64,000 bases of DNA from Rhinopomastus cyanomelas (Eukaryota > Chordata > Aves > Bucerotiformes > Rhinopomastidae), in NCBI GenBank assembly GCA_013400115.1, contig VXBP01008268.1, positions 87,050-151,049 on the forward strand. The letters are read 5' to 3'. The notes beneath the pieces were generated by a model. It did not search any database and had not been told where the DNA came from. It worked only from the letters and a program-made list of their open reading frames with translations. Shown here piece by piece: positions 35,717 to 47,186 of this stretch (the first letter of the stretch is position 1; every line of letters starts with the position of its first letter). The position numbers and the translations under genes are program-made.

Positions 35717-36999
35717 TGTTTGATCTGTTCTCTTTGGCTGCCTTTTGGGAGTCACTACTTCTGACCCCACTGTTTGGTTCCATTTTCCCCTCTCCCATGC
35801 TGGGGTAAACTGTAGAAAACTGTTAGAAATAAGAAAAGATAGAAACACGTTCATATGTTAGAAAGGGTGATGGCACAAAGTAGGAGAGAGTGCATTACAA
35901 GGGACAGTGATTTCTGCAGCTGGGCAAGGCTGGTGGCACCTCAAAACAGTCTTGGATTCTGGTCTGTGGCTCTAGGTGCTGGTGTACAAGAGGTCTTTAG
36001 CCCCGCTCCCATTGCTCTAGCTCAACAGGATCAAACCACTTTGTTCACCAATGTCTGAAGCCATCTGAGGGCTGCAGAGTAGTTTAGCTCCCTGACCCAG
36101 ACACAGGAGAGCAGCTGCTACAGGGGAAATAACAGGAATAGTGACCCTGGCCTTGAGGCCATAGCAGATCTAGTGGGACGTTGGTGTTAGGGTTGGCCAA
36201 GGGGAAAGTAATCATTCAAGGGAGCATTGGCTGCACAAGTGGCTGAAGCAGGAAGCTCTGCACCTACCATGCAAATATCTGGGTTCTCTGCATCCTTCAG
36301 CCACCCCCTTGCTGGGCCAAGGATCAAAAGGGACTATTTAGAATTTAGTTGCTATTCTGAAGTTATTCCGCAACTTCTGGAACACCTGAATCTGAGCTGG
36401 GATTTTGTAGGGCATTTTGCAACAGCCTCTGTAATGTTGACTCCTCAGAAATTCTCCAGGTCCATCTGCCAACAATTGTTGATGGTGTTGGTTAGCACCA
36501 GCTCTTCCTTTTGACAGATCATGCTAATCTCATCCAGAACTTTCATTTACAAGAGTCTTCTGGAAGCCTGCAACTTCCTAGATAGAAAAGCCAGCAAGCA
36601 GTCTGTTCCTTCTCCTCACCAGATTCATAATGTCATTTCTTCTGAGATGGGATCATCTCATCTGTTGCTCAACCCTGGTGTAAATTTGCACATTTTCTTC
36701 TGTTTTTCTACCATCCATTCTTGGTTCTGCATGGATTGTAGGAGAGGTGTAAATTCACCGTCAGGTTTTCCTGAAGATATTGTAAGGAGCAGGTGCATTT
36801 TGAAATGAAGGTCTGATCTAGATTTGTTTCCTTTTCCCTGCAAGGCAAAAACTATGAAGCAGGCCCGAAGCAGGCCCGAAGCAAGCTGGGCTGTCTGGAA
36901 GCCGAAGGTAAAGCATCCATAGCCCTCCCTCTGAAGGCATAAGTGGTGGCTTGTATTAGGAATGATATGGCCAGCAGGACTAGGGATGTAAGTCTCCCC
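35717..36999. other. Intergenic, no gene recognised
   Basis: About 1.3 kb between CR1 pieces. A direct duplication GAAGCAGGCCC-GAAGCAGGCCC occurs at about 36857-36880. No supported gene. Confidence 0.45.
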
Positions 37000-37528
37000 A
37001 TGTACTGGGGCACTGGAGAGGCCTCCCCTCAAGTACTGGGGGCAGTGCTGGGCCTCTCACTTCAAGAAAGAGATTGAGGGGCTGGAGTGGATCCAGAGGA
37101 GCAACTAGGCCGGGGAAGGGACTGGAGGGAAAGGCTGATGAGGAGAGGCTGAGGGAGCTGGGGGTGTTTAGCCTGGAGGAGGCTCAGGGGGGACCTTCTC
37201 CCTCTCTCCAGCTCCCTGAAGGGAGGTTGTAATCAGGTGGGGGTCGGCTTCTCCCAGACAATCAGCGCCTGGATGAGAGGGCAGGGCCTGAAGCTGCCAG
37301 GGGAGGGTTAGGTTGGATGTTAGGAAGCCCTTCCTCAGCGCAAGGGTGATCAGAGACTGCAATGGACTGCCCAGGGCAGTGGTGGAGTCTCCGTCTCTGG
37401 AGGTGCTTAAAACATGGCTGTGGCCCTTAGTGCCCTGGTCTGGTTGCTGTGATGATGTTAGGTCCTGGGCTGGGCTGGCCAAGCTCAGAGGGCTGTTTCA
37501 GCCTCAACAGCTATGTGATTCTGTGTTT
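37000..37528 (+). mobile_element. CR1 LINE, older subfamily, sense
   Basis: Recognised from ACTTCAAGAAAGAGATTGAG, GAGGAGAGGCTGAGGGAGCT, CTGGATGTTAGGAAGCCC-type and GGACTGCCCAGGGCAGTGGT blocks, ending with a decayed TATGTGATTCTGTG at 37513-37526. It shares AGGGCAGGGCCTGAAGCTGC and GTCCTGGGCTGG with the copy at 46869, so those two form one older subfamily. Confidence 0.92.
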
Positions 37529-37585
37529 CTGGGATGCTGTTGCAGCAGGCACAAGTCCTTTGTCTCACAGAGCTTGGTAACTGTT

Positions 37586-37828
37586 CTGGCTTACAACCAG
37601 CTTACAACTATTGCCCCTTGTACTATCACTACATGACACTGAGAATAGCCCAGCTCCATCCTCCTCACACCCACCCCTCAAATATTTGTAGGCATTAATG
37701 GGGTCACCCCTCAGTCTTCTCTTCTCCAAGCTAAAGAGACCCAACTCCCTCAGCCTCTCCTCATAAGGGAGGTGCTCCACCTCCTTCATCATCTTTGTTG
37801 CCCTACGCTGGACCCTCTCCAGCAAGAA
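37586..37828 (-). mobile_element. CR1 LINE internal fragment (antisense) lacking its 3' end
   Basis: Antisense coding: read on - it gives LERVQRRATKMMKEVEHL, PYEERLRELGLFSLEKR and GLFSVSCSDSTRGNSCKL, and stops there. The final 90 or so codons and the 3' UTR are absent. The coding sequence is young-looking and matches the 22551 and 46168 group. Because target-primed LINE insertion starts at the 3' end, loss of the tail indicates later deletion or rearrangement. Confidence 0.93.
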
Positions 37829-39499
37829 ATCACCCAGTGAAAGGAAGACAGACAATTCAAACCCGATGTAAATCTGGGGATAAATTTTAATCCAAAGTAC
37901 TCACTGACTTTCAGTGGTGCTCCCCTTCATCTCACCAGCATTTTATTCTTCTTAAATCCAGCCTCACAACTGGCAAATCTTCAGAGAAGTCAGTTCTTGA
38001 ACAAACAGGAAAGCAGACCCCCTTCTCACTAATTTAGGTAGTGGTTCCAGTCCATGGCCAGAGGACAAGGGGCAGAGACGTGTGTTTGCCTCTGGAACCA
38101 GGTTTGAAGCTGATCTGGAGGAGATTCACATCCCAGGCAGGCAGATCTAGCCCTTCCCAGGTGTCAAATTCAGAGCCACCTCAAAAACTAATTCAAAAAC
38201 TTCATTTGATTACCCTGTGGGGAACTGATTGATGACCTTGAGTGCTTCACCCCCTGCCACATATCAGGGAGTGTTGGACCCCTCCACCAAACCCTGTAAA
38301 TGCGTTTCTCAAATCTGAGCTGTAACTCAATCCCATTTCAGTTTAATGGAGTGAAATTAAACATGATGGTATCTGGGACCAACCTTCCTGCATCTTCTCC
38401 TTCTCCCATGAATCACAACTCGCACAGCAGCAATTGAGTTCATCCCCATGTGGGGACCCAGGACCTGTTGCTGTCTTTGATCTTGTCCTTCCCAGCTGAA
38501 ATATAAACTGGCAAAGGCTGTGCTGGAGGCAGCAGGGAAGGGTGAACTTATTCCACCTCTGCAGGCTGAGTGAGCAAGACAAGAGGTGATTTTAGGAAAA
38601 GTAGCTTGTAGGACAAAGGCTAGGAGGAGCTGATAAGGCTGAAGTGGGATGGCAGTGGAGCTGGAAGTGATCTGCAGATCATTCTGCAAAAGGAGAAAAG
38701 GTGGATTAGGTACTTCTATAGGATTTTGCCTAATGCGGACAAAAAGGAGCCAAAGCAGGGCTGGAGGGTCTGCTGGCTCCTAACAACTGAGCTGGAGAAC
38801 TGGGCAAGCTGGTATGGAAGTCAACTGAGATGTCCTGAAGATTGGTTTCTACCCAAAGGCTGGAACAATTTGACTGTGATCCAATTTCTACGGAGATGCA
38901 CAAACCAGAGCTTGTGCCTAGGAAATGGGCTGGAAAAGCTAAAACATGGACGAGCAGGCCACCTTTGTTAGTCTAAGGTGAGCTTGGATGCAGGACAGCG
39001 ATGGGAGCCTGGGACTGGGACAGAGATGTTGCAGTGTGCCACTCCAGAGCAGGACAGAGCACATGTCAGCAGGGTATGGTGGGGATGAAGCATTTCCACT
39101 GCTGCTGGCTTGACCTTTTTGCAGTTCAGGTGAACAGTCAGTGGAATTAAAACACGGAAGTTCTCCTGATGGACCAGAAAACCTTTGGACATGCTGTTCT
39201 CCATGGAAAGCCAGTCATTACTCAGAAATCCTGAGCTGTGTTCCTGGCTGTGGGACGAGTGTGTTCTTGCTGTTTAACCGTAGAACAAAACGCATGACCT
39301 TGGACATCAGTGCTGCAGTGGGGATAATTAACCGCATGATGCATCCTGTGGGAGACCCGAGCTCTGGTCTTGGTTCTGTCAGATGTCACCTAGGATGGCC
39401 ACTTTGTTGCTGCCCTTGTAAGCTGGTAAAGAGGTAATTCTTGATTATTGTGGGGTGTTGTTCAGTGGTCAGAGCTGTGAAGAGCACAAGGTTGTGCAT
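37829..39499. other. Intergenic, no gene recognised
   Basis: About 1.7 kb without a supported exon or repeat. Confidence 0.45.
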
Positions 39500-40093
39500 G
39501 TAGCAGTAGTAGTTCATCAACAGCTGGCTGAAGGGGTGAGCCAGCAGTGTGCCCAGGTGGCCAAGAAGGCCAATGGCATCCTGGCCTGTATAAGAAACGG
39601 CATGACCAGTAGGAGCAGGAAGGTGATTGTGCCCCTATACTCTGCACTCGTGAGACCGCACCTCGAGTACTGTGTCCAGTTTTGGTCACCACAGTACAAG
39701 AAGGACATTGAGGTGCTGGAACGAGTCCAGTGAAGGGCAACCAAGCTGGTGAAGGGGCTGCAGGGCATGCCCTATGAGGAGAGGCTGAGGGAGCTGGAGT
39801 TGTTTAGTCTGGAGAAGAGAAGACTGAGACGGGACCTTATTGCCCTCTACAACTACCTTAAAGGAGGTTGTAGCAAGGCTGCTGTTGGTCTCTTCTCTCA
39901 CACTGGTGATGATAGGATGAGGGGAAATGGCCTCAAGTTGCGTCAGGGGAGGTTTAGACTGGATGTTAGAAGGAAATTCTTTACTGAGAGGGTGGTTATG
40001 TACTGGAATAGATTGCCCAGGGAGGTGGTGGTGTCACCAACCCTGGAGGTGTTTAAGGAACTAGTGGATGCGGTGCTTAGGGATATGGTCTAG
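39455..40093 (+). pseudogene. CR1 ORF2 C-terminal remnant, one nonsense codon
   Basis: A single frame runs from about 39455 to the stop at 40091-40093, broken only by TGA at 39731-39733, where the family has arginine (RVQ-R-RATKL). CGA to TGA is the change expected from methyl-CpG decay. Landmarks: SALVRPHLEYCVQFW, YEERLRELELFSLEKRRL, GNGLKLRQGRFRLDVRRK and YWNRLPREVV. This lies after the polymerase; the part is conserved in CR1 but its function is not settled. Confidence 0.92.
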
Positions 40094-40164
40094 TGGTTAG
40101 ATACTAGGAGAAAAGGTTGGACTCGATGACCCTGGAAGTCCTTTCCAGCCATGATGATTCTATA
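39500..40164 (+). mobile_element. CR1 LINE 3' fragment, sense
   Basis: Runs from the C-terminal ORF2 region (SQQCAQVAKKANGI) to a tail ending CATGATGATTCTATA. The 3' UTR has GGTTGGACTCGATGACCCTG. The subfamily differs from the 22551/46168 group: its coding end reads FKELVDAVLRDMV rather than FLCDLV. Confidence 0.96.
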
Positions 40165-40924
40165 ACCCACAGCACAACTCCTGGGTGCAGGGCTCGTTGG
40201 CAGTCTGTACGGACATCATTGGTTTAATAAAAGCAAATGACTGCAAGGAATGTGGCTGTTTAAACTCCAGTTTGGATAACCTACAAAAGGGAAAACACAG
40301 CTGATGGTCTAGACCAGGAGGTTTTCTCCGTGTGGGTCTGACGTACACCCAGCCTGCTCTTGGGATGCTTCCAAGAATCCCTGTCTAAGTCCCCCAAAAA
40401 GCCCAAACCACTCTGTGTCAAGAGAGGCCAATTCCAGACACGTTGCACGTGGCCGGTGCTGCTCACATTTCCATATTCTGAATCATTTCCTCCATTCATG
40501 TGGCTATCTCTCTCCATCTGGGTTTGGGCCCATCCAGCTCTCTGGTTTTTTTGCTTCCTGAGCTGTGCAGGCTCTGAGTGCTGCCCTGGCTGCGTTACGT
40601 GGCCTGAGATGAGTCTTTGGTGGGCGGCCAGCAGAAGCATCCCTTGGTGCTGCTGAGTCTGGCTGAGGAAGGGTTTGTCTGCTGGCGCTGGCTCTCAGAG
40701 CAGGTTGACAGGTCTCCAGAGAGCCACTGTGCATAGCCCCCTTTGGGAGGCGTATGGATGAAAATCTTTTCTCTTAGTGCTGGATTTATGTCAGAGTGAG
40801 TCCCTTGGTTATCCTCAGCAGGACCTCCCAGGTTACCTCCTCCCGTTGCTCCCAGACACATGAGATAGATACAGCTCTGGGTGCAGAGCTTGGGGCAAGA
40901 AATGGGGATAAGGAGGCACCAGTC
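40165..40924. other. Intergenic, no gene recognised
   Basis: Short spacer between two CR1 pieces; no feature seen. Confidence 0.45.
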
Positions 40925-41039
40925 TTGGAGGGGTTAAAAAAACAGGTAAACATGGTGTTTCAGGAGATGGTTTAGTGGCTGGATGATGTAGGATGGAACT
41001 GATGACCTTGAAGGTCTTTTCCAACCTCAGTGATTGTAC
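40925..41039 (+). mobile_element. Short decayed CR1 3' end, sense
   Basis: GGAGATGGTTTAGTGGCTGG followed by GAACTGATGACCTTGAAGGT and TTTTCCAACCTCAGTGATTG, the CR1 3' UTR order. The tail has decayed to GATTGTAC. Its 3' UTR type resembles the copies at 39500 and 45463. Confidence 0.85.
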
Positions 41040-43215
41040 GAGCCTATAATGAATCTCCAAGTGTTGGCCTGGCCCAGGATAGGGGTCTGTTACCACCCCC
41101 TGTGTGGCTGCAGTTGTCTGTACTTAGTGCCAGATACAGGGTAGGAGGGTCTTGGGCTGGGATTTGTCTGATTCCTTGCAGATCCTTTCCTCTGCTCACA
41201 CCCTTGTACTTCCCTCCCCGTGCACAGCTAGTGCAATGTGCTGTCGCTGGGCATGAAAAAGCCCAAACAGAAAGATTAAAAGAAGAAATCTAAATTAGAT
41301 CCTATGTGTCCTTAATGCCCTTAGAACAAGGAGAAAACAGTTTGGGTTTGGGGTGCAGAAGTCTTGAAGGGACAGCTGTGAGTGTACACACTTCTTGCAG
41401 AAGCACTCTAGCTGATGCCTGGAGCAAGAACTCTCTAACAAGCATAGAGCTGTCAGAAATCGTCTTTGGCTCTGCTGGCCTCTCTCTGTGTTGCCCAGCA
41501 CACTGGATACATTTTGGAGCTGTCACATGTGGGTTTCCACTGGGTAGAAATAATCTGGCCTTTGGGAACTAAAGCATTGGAGGAGCCAACCTGTCCTTTT
41601 TCACCAACAAAACATTTGCACAAGGGGAGGTGAAACAAGCATGGACAAAGGTGAAATCACTCGCTTCAGTGGAGCTGGCCATTAAAAATCTCTGGGTTTC
41701 CTGGTGGTGATTAACAGCCTGGTACAACGGACACTAAAAACTGGTGATGGGAAACTCAAACACAGTAACTTCTTTAAACTGTTCTGTGTGAGACACAAGG
41801 CGCCCATGACGCTGGGCAGGAGCTGGCCAGGGCTTATCACCGGGAGCAGCCAGGGCTCCCCGAGTCCCTGGGCCAAGAGTTCTTTGGGCTTGGCCAAAAC
41901 AAATGGCAGTTTCCCTTCTCTTTGCAGTTTTAAAACGTAGGTTGTCATGCGAAGGAAATTGTGCAGGACTGTAATGGATGGTTGTGAAATACCGTCTGCC
42001 AGAAATATTTCTGGATTCTGCAATTTAGCTGCAAATTACAGAACCCCAACTGCAGCCTTAAGGAGAGGGTGAAACCAGCCTTCCCTGGCCATGCTAGTAA
42101 CCAGACCGCTCTCCTCCTTTTCACTGCACCCAGCCATTTTTAGCTCTGCAGCATTTTCAGAAGACAATATTCATGGTCCAACAGACATGGCTGGGTCCTG
42201 AACTGAGGCGAGCAGCAGGAGCTCAGGCAGAGGAGCTGTGATAGTTCCCATCTGCTGGCAGCCTGGCCCCACTCCCCTTCTGAGTGACTGCAGGATGCGC
42301 AGAGCGGAGTCGCTGGAAGTTGCCGGTTAGTTCAGCAGCCTTGGCTGTGGTGCTGGATGGCGCTGCAGTAGGCATAGCAACAGGAAAGGAATGTTCCCTG
42401 TAAAGAGATAACCGTGCTCTGCCGAGGCCGTGGAACAGTAAAGTTTGTTAAAGCAATCAGTATGTGTCATAATGTTTATTTAACTGAGAGCAGGGACGAT
42501 GGAAAAGCATTGCAGCTGTGGAGAAGCCCCAGAGTGCTGAGGAGAGGGATGGGGAGCGTAGATTTAGTAGCTGTCTTCGCTTGACAAAGAAAACAGGCTC
42601 TGCTATCGAGCAATCAATGGGGCAGATAGCAGGAGAGTACACAAGGTAGCTGCTGACTGCTGGCTCTTCTGAAGGGGTGAGGTTAGAGTTTTATTATCTG
42701 AAGTTCACTTTCAGGTTAACAGCTTTGAGGATGTGGTTGCAGGTCTAGAGGGAACAAAATTGAATTCTTTTCTAAACATAAGCTATTTCTGTTTGAAGGT
42801 AGATAACCTTTTTGTTGGTGGTAGATAGAAAGATCTGGGCAGTAGGGTGATGCTTGAATTCCTCTGGCAAATAAAAGAGGAGAACCTGACACCACAGAGC
42901 TGATGTGGGACCAAATTCTGCTCCAGCCTGTTTCCTGGGGAGCCCTTGCACAGAGCAGCTCTGGGGTGACTCCTTTTGCAGGAGGGCAAAGCAAGGCAGC
43001 CTCAGGATGCTGGGTAATTCATGCAGAAATAGATGGAATCAAACCCTCAGCCTGGTGCTCTGGCAGTGGGATCTGTCAGGCTGCAGAGCAGTGCCAAGAG
43101 ATGTGGGAAATTTGCTGGGCTTGCTGCAAGAAAGAGACTTCACCCACCGCCCTGCAAATAAACCAACCCAAAAGGTTTTGCTCCATTTTTTTAAACAGAA
43201 GTTCAAATTTACAAG
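41040..43215. other. Intergenic, no gene recognised
   Basis: Locally CpG-richer around 42290-42440, with TAGGCATAGCAACAGGAAAG resembling half of an RFX X-box. No exon supports a promoter there. Confidence 0.4.
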
Positions 43216-43490
43216 AGTTTGTAGCGACAGAATGAGGGGAAATGTCTTTAAGCTGGAAGACGGGAGATTTAGATCAGATATTAGAGGGAAATTCTTTACA
43301 ATGAGGGTGCTGAGGCACTGGAACAGGCTGCCCAGGAAGGTTGTGGCTGCTCCATCCCTGGAAGTGTTCAAGGCCAGGTTGGATGGGGCTCTGGGCACCC
43401 TGCTCTGGTGAGAGGTGTCCCTGCCCATGGCAGGGGTTGGGACTGATCTCTGAGTTCCTTTCCAGCCCAGCCCAGTCTGTGATTCTATGA
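43216..43490 (+). mobile_element. CR1 LINE 3' fragment, sense
   Basis: Coding remnant RMRGNVFKLEDGRFRSDI, then RKFFTMRVLRHWNRLPRK and VFKARLDGALGTLLW, followed by a 3' UTR with GTGTCCCTGCCCATGGCAGG and a tail ending GATTCTATGA at 43481-43490. The 3' UTR with TGCCCATGGCAGG defines another subfamily. Its antisense is the type seen at 7756. Confidence 0.95.
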
Positions 43491-45462
43491 TCAGTTTTGG
43501 ACAAAACTGGACACTATGTGAGTTTTGGGGTTTTGGTTTTTCTCACAAAAAAACAGACCTGCATTGGGAAGTGGAGGCCTTTGCTCTGGTGTGAAATAGG
43601 CATTTTGGCTGAAAGCAGCATACTCTGTTGATTGTCTCAGCTGTTCTTGGGCCATCTCACCCTTAGTCAGCAGAAGCAGTGGCAGTTTGCTGAGGAGGAC
43701 ACAATGCTGCGCTGGCTGCTCAGGAGCCGGCCATCCTCTTCCCCTTCCCACTCTTCATGTCTGCATGTGGATGAACCCTTGCAGAGCCTTCCCTGTCTCA
43801 GAACAGGACAGTGTCTGTCTCCAGACCCACTCTCCTCCAAATATGCAGCCCCTGTAAGACCTACACTCAGCTCTGCCTTCACGGGGAAGCTGGCACATAC
43901 ATGTTTCCTCCAGGGAGCTGTAACGCTGGTTCTGTACCCTGCTCCTCTCTCTGCTGCTATAGCTCTGCAACAAACTCCAGGCTTCCTGGTCACCCTGAAG
44001 AAAAACCCCCGCCAAGCCCATTTCAGAGACCAAATTGCCTGTAATTTACATGCCTCTCCTCACTTTGAAACGCAAGACGGCTGATGATAACATCTGGAGT
44101 GACAGAAGTGGTATCTGTTGCTAATTACAAGTTGACATTATGGTCAAGCAGAGCCATGGGGCCCATAAAAAGCTTATTCAGAGTTGCTTTTCTCCGACTT
44201 CAAACATGGGCTGGACACAATGCTAGGCATTTTCCACCTTCAGCAGGAGCACTCTCTCCAAATTGGCCTAGTGGCTCCTTCTTGAGGAGAAAAATTGCCC
44301 AAAGATGCAGTAGAGGTTACAATAGCCTGGTCTTCACATGAACAGAGCTGACCCTTTAATGATGAAATTTGTTCATCTTTCATGGAGTAAAACAGTAGCT
44401 GTTTTGATTTCCAAAACACCTCCCCCCTCACAGGCAATTTCAAGCTGTCCAAAACGCTCATCATACCCCAGAGCTTCTGGGAGGGGTCACCACTGCTAGT
44501 GTCCAACTGAGGCACCAAAGAGCGCAGTGGGGAGCCCGAGGTTTCTCCATGCTGGAGGAGCACTGTATAGGTGCCTTGGTCTCCTTACTCCAGCCACTAG
44601 CTTGCCTTCTTCCCTAGAGCTGGGGAGAGGACTCAGAAGTGCTGATGCATCTGATTTTTTTGCTGTAACTGCCAGATGGGCTGTTCCTATAGCTGTGCTC
44701 CAGAAAATTTGCTTCTTCAACCCATTTGTGTTTTTCAAGCACTACTGTCTCCTGCACAGTTCTTGCTGATGCTTGTTGCGTGGCTGTTCACAGGACTTCT
44801 GCTTTCCTGTTTCTGAGGCTATTGGCTTCCACAAATGCTGACCTTACAGCTAGAGCTCCTATGAGCTGCCACCACTTCGCTGGTGGCCATGCCCGGAGCA
44901 CTGACCTGATTCTGTGATCCCATGTGACATCTTCCTGGGCTCAAACCTGCTTCTGTCCAGCCCAGTGCACAGAGCAGTGCTGGTTCCTTGACAGCAGATT
45001 TCAAGCATTAATTAAGCTGATGCAGCCCCATGCAGGGATGTTATTGCTGGTTTTAACCTGCCTCATCTCACACTGCGTTATGGCGCAGGGTGTCTGAGTT
45101 ACACCAGATGAGTTAAGAGAGATCCCAGTGCAAGGTTCTTCTGTGACTGCTACAAACATCAGCCTGTGAGTCCCCAAGGTGCTGTTGGGCTCCACGCTCC
45201 ACTTGATTCATACAAGAGTTCTCTAAGCACCTGCAACAGGCTACTTCAGGTCCTGCTAATGGCACAACAGGGTTTTATCTGACCTGGAGCAATTGTTGGG
45301 ATGGAAAAACTGTGGGTAGTGGCCCCAGAGCAGATCCTCATCATTAACCATCACTCAGCTCTCAAAAGAGGGGAGCAATTCCATTGCAGGAGGGGAGGTA
45401 GCACTGCAGGGGATCGGGAGGTACTCCCCTAGTCCATAACCCAGTGTGGTGGAAGCAAGTAG
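43491..45462. other. Intergenic, no gene recognised
   Basis: About 2 kb between two + strand CR1 fragments; no supported gene or repeat. Confidence 0.45.
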
Positions 45463-45765
45463 ACATGTTCGGTCTCTTTTCCCAAGAAACAAGCAATAGG
45501 GCAAGATGAAATGGTGTCAAGTGGCACCAGGGGAGGTTTTGGTTTGGAAATTTTTGGAAAAATGTCTTCACTGAAAAGGTTATCAAGCCCTGGAACAAGC
45601 TGCCCAGAGCAGTGGTGAAGTCTCCATCCCGGGAGGGATTTAAAAGACTTAGCGACATGGTTCTGAGAGACATAGTTTAGTGGTGGACTTGGCAGCATTA
45701 GGTTTATGGTTGGACTTGATGACCTTAAAAGTCTTTTCCAACCTAAATGCTTTTATGATTCTATA
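45463..45765 (+). mobile_element. CR1 LINE 3' fragment, sense
   Basis: CTGGAACAAGCTGCCCAGAG, GAGTTTAGTGG-type CATAGTTTAGTGGTGGACTT and GTTGGACTTGATGACCTTAA blocks end in TTTATGATTCTATA at 45752-45765. The coding part carries indels, so no frame stays open across it. Confidence 0.94.
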
Positions 45766-46167
45766 GTGCCTATGCCCTGTGGGATCTCTAGCAAATCACA
45801 TTAAAATCGGTGATTAAACTCCCATTAAGTCTCCCCACTGTGCTTTCCAGGCTTTGCCACAGTCCAAACTGAATTCCTCCTTTCATCCTAAGGGCAGAAG
45901 CATGACTGTCCCAATGAGCTTGGTGGCACTTGTGTCTGTGGTAGAACCTTCAGTGTTTTCTAGCAACCTTTGGCCTTGGCTGGACACTGCTGTATAGGCA
46001 GCAACATCCTCCCAAACCCCATCTTCATAGTGACATTAGTGGTGACCCACTGGGCTCCCTTTGGGACCCTTCTCTGTTATTCTCTGTGGAAACAGTGACT
46101 TCATCTCCAGTCTCTGAAAAGAGGAGCCAAAAATATGGCTTACGAGACAATATAGGCTGGGGACTGA
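45766..46167. other. Spacer between CR1 copies
   Basis: About 400 bp with no recognised feature. Confidence 0.5.
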
Positions 46168-46868
46168 CCTGTTGGAGTGTAGTGTAGGGGAAAGGGACTT
46201 GGGGGTCCTGGTGGACAACAAGATGACTATGAGCCAGCAATGTGCTCTTGTGGCCAAGAGGGCCAACAGCATCCTGGGGTGGATTAGAAGAGGGGTGGTT
46301 AGCAGATCAAGAGAGGTTCTTCTCCCCCTCTACTCTGCCCTGGTGAGACCACACCTGGAGTATTGTGTCTAGTTCTGGGCTCCTCAATTCAAGAGGGATG
46401 TGGAGCTGCTGGAGAGAGTTCAGCGTAGGGCAACAAAGATGATAAGAGAGGTGGAACACCTCCCTTATGAGGAGAGGTTGAGGGAGCTGGGTCTCTTTAG
46501 CTTGGAGAAGAGGAGACTGAGGGGTGACCTCATTAATGTCTACAAATATTTGAGGGGTGGGTGTCAGGAGGATGGCACTGGGCTGTTCTCGGTGTCATGT
46601 AGTGATAGGACAAGGGGCAATGGTTGTAAGCTGGAACATAGGAGGTTCCACATCAACCTGAGAAGGAACTTCTTCACGGTGAGGGTGACAGAACACTGGA
46701 ACAGGCTGCCCAGGGGGGTTGTGGAGTCTCCTTCTCTGGAGATATTCAAGACCCAACTGGACAGGTTCCTGTGTGACTTGGTTTAGGTGATCCTGCTGTT
46801 GCAGGCGGATTGGACTAGATGATCTTTCGAGGTCCCTTCCGATCCGTAATGATTCTATGATTCTATGA
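46168..46868 (+). mobile_element. Young CR1 LINE 3' fragment, sense
   Basis: Begins in the C-terminal ORF2 region (ERDLGVLVDNKMTMSQQC) and ends with an intact tail ATTCTATGATTCTATGAT. It resembles the 22551 copy very closely over the shared 430 bp. The 5' truncation point is near 46168, and the 3' end abuts an older CR1 at 46869. Confidence 0.97.
46172..46786 (+). pseudogene. CR1 ORF2 C-terminal remnant, nearly open
   Basis: One frame of about 205 codons is broken only by TAG at 46370-46372, where the family has glutamine (EYCV-Q-FWAP). Distal landmarks: LERVQRRATKMIREVEHL, EERLRELGLFSLEKRRL, RRNFFTVRVTEHWNRLP and the FLCDLV stop. CAG to TAG is a single C-to-T change. The near-intact frame indicates a recent insertion. 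Confidence 0.93.
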
Positions 46869-47186
46869 TATATAAGTGCTTGAAGGGAAGTTGCAGACAG
46901 GTGATGGTGATCCTCTTCTCCCAGACAACCAGCGCCAGAACAAGAGGACAGGGCCTGAAGCTGCCAGGGGAGGGTTAGGCTGGATGTTAGGAAGCCCTTC
47001 TCATGGAAAGGGTGATCAGAGACTGCAGTGGACTGCCCAGGGCAGTGGTGTAGTCCCCATTCCAGGACGTGTCTAAGGACAGCCTGTGGTCCTTAGTGCC
47101 CTGGTCTGGTTGCTGTGGTGATATTAGGTCCTGGGCTGGATGGGCTCAGAGGGCTTTTCCGGCCTCAATAATTTTGTGATTCTATA
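46869..47186 (+). mobile_element. Older CR1 LINE 3' fragment, sense, directly after a young copy
   Basis: GACAGGGCCTGAAGCTGCCA, TGGACTGCCCAGGGCAGTGG and TTAGTGCCCTGGTCTGGTTG blocks match the copy at 37000. It ends AATTTTGTGATTCTATA. Its first bases follow the young element's tail without a spacer, so the young copy probably inserted at, or a deletion joined it to, this element's truncated 5' edge. Confidence 0.93.

Noticed and set aside
42290..42440. CpG-richer segment as a promoter
   Set aside because: The enrichment is modest, no TATA or exon structure follows, and the X-box-like half site is too weak alone.
43039..43428. 129-codon - strand frame
   Set aside because: Mostly the antisense of the CR1 copy at 43216; similar antisense frames occur at other CR1 copies (23000, 46564, 45362).
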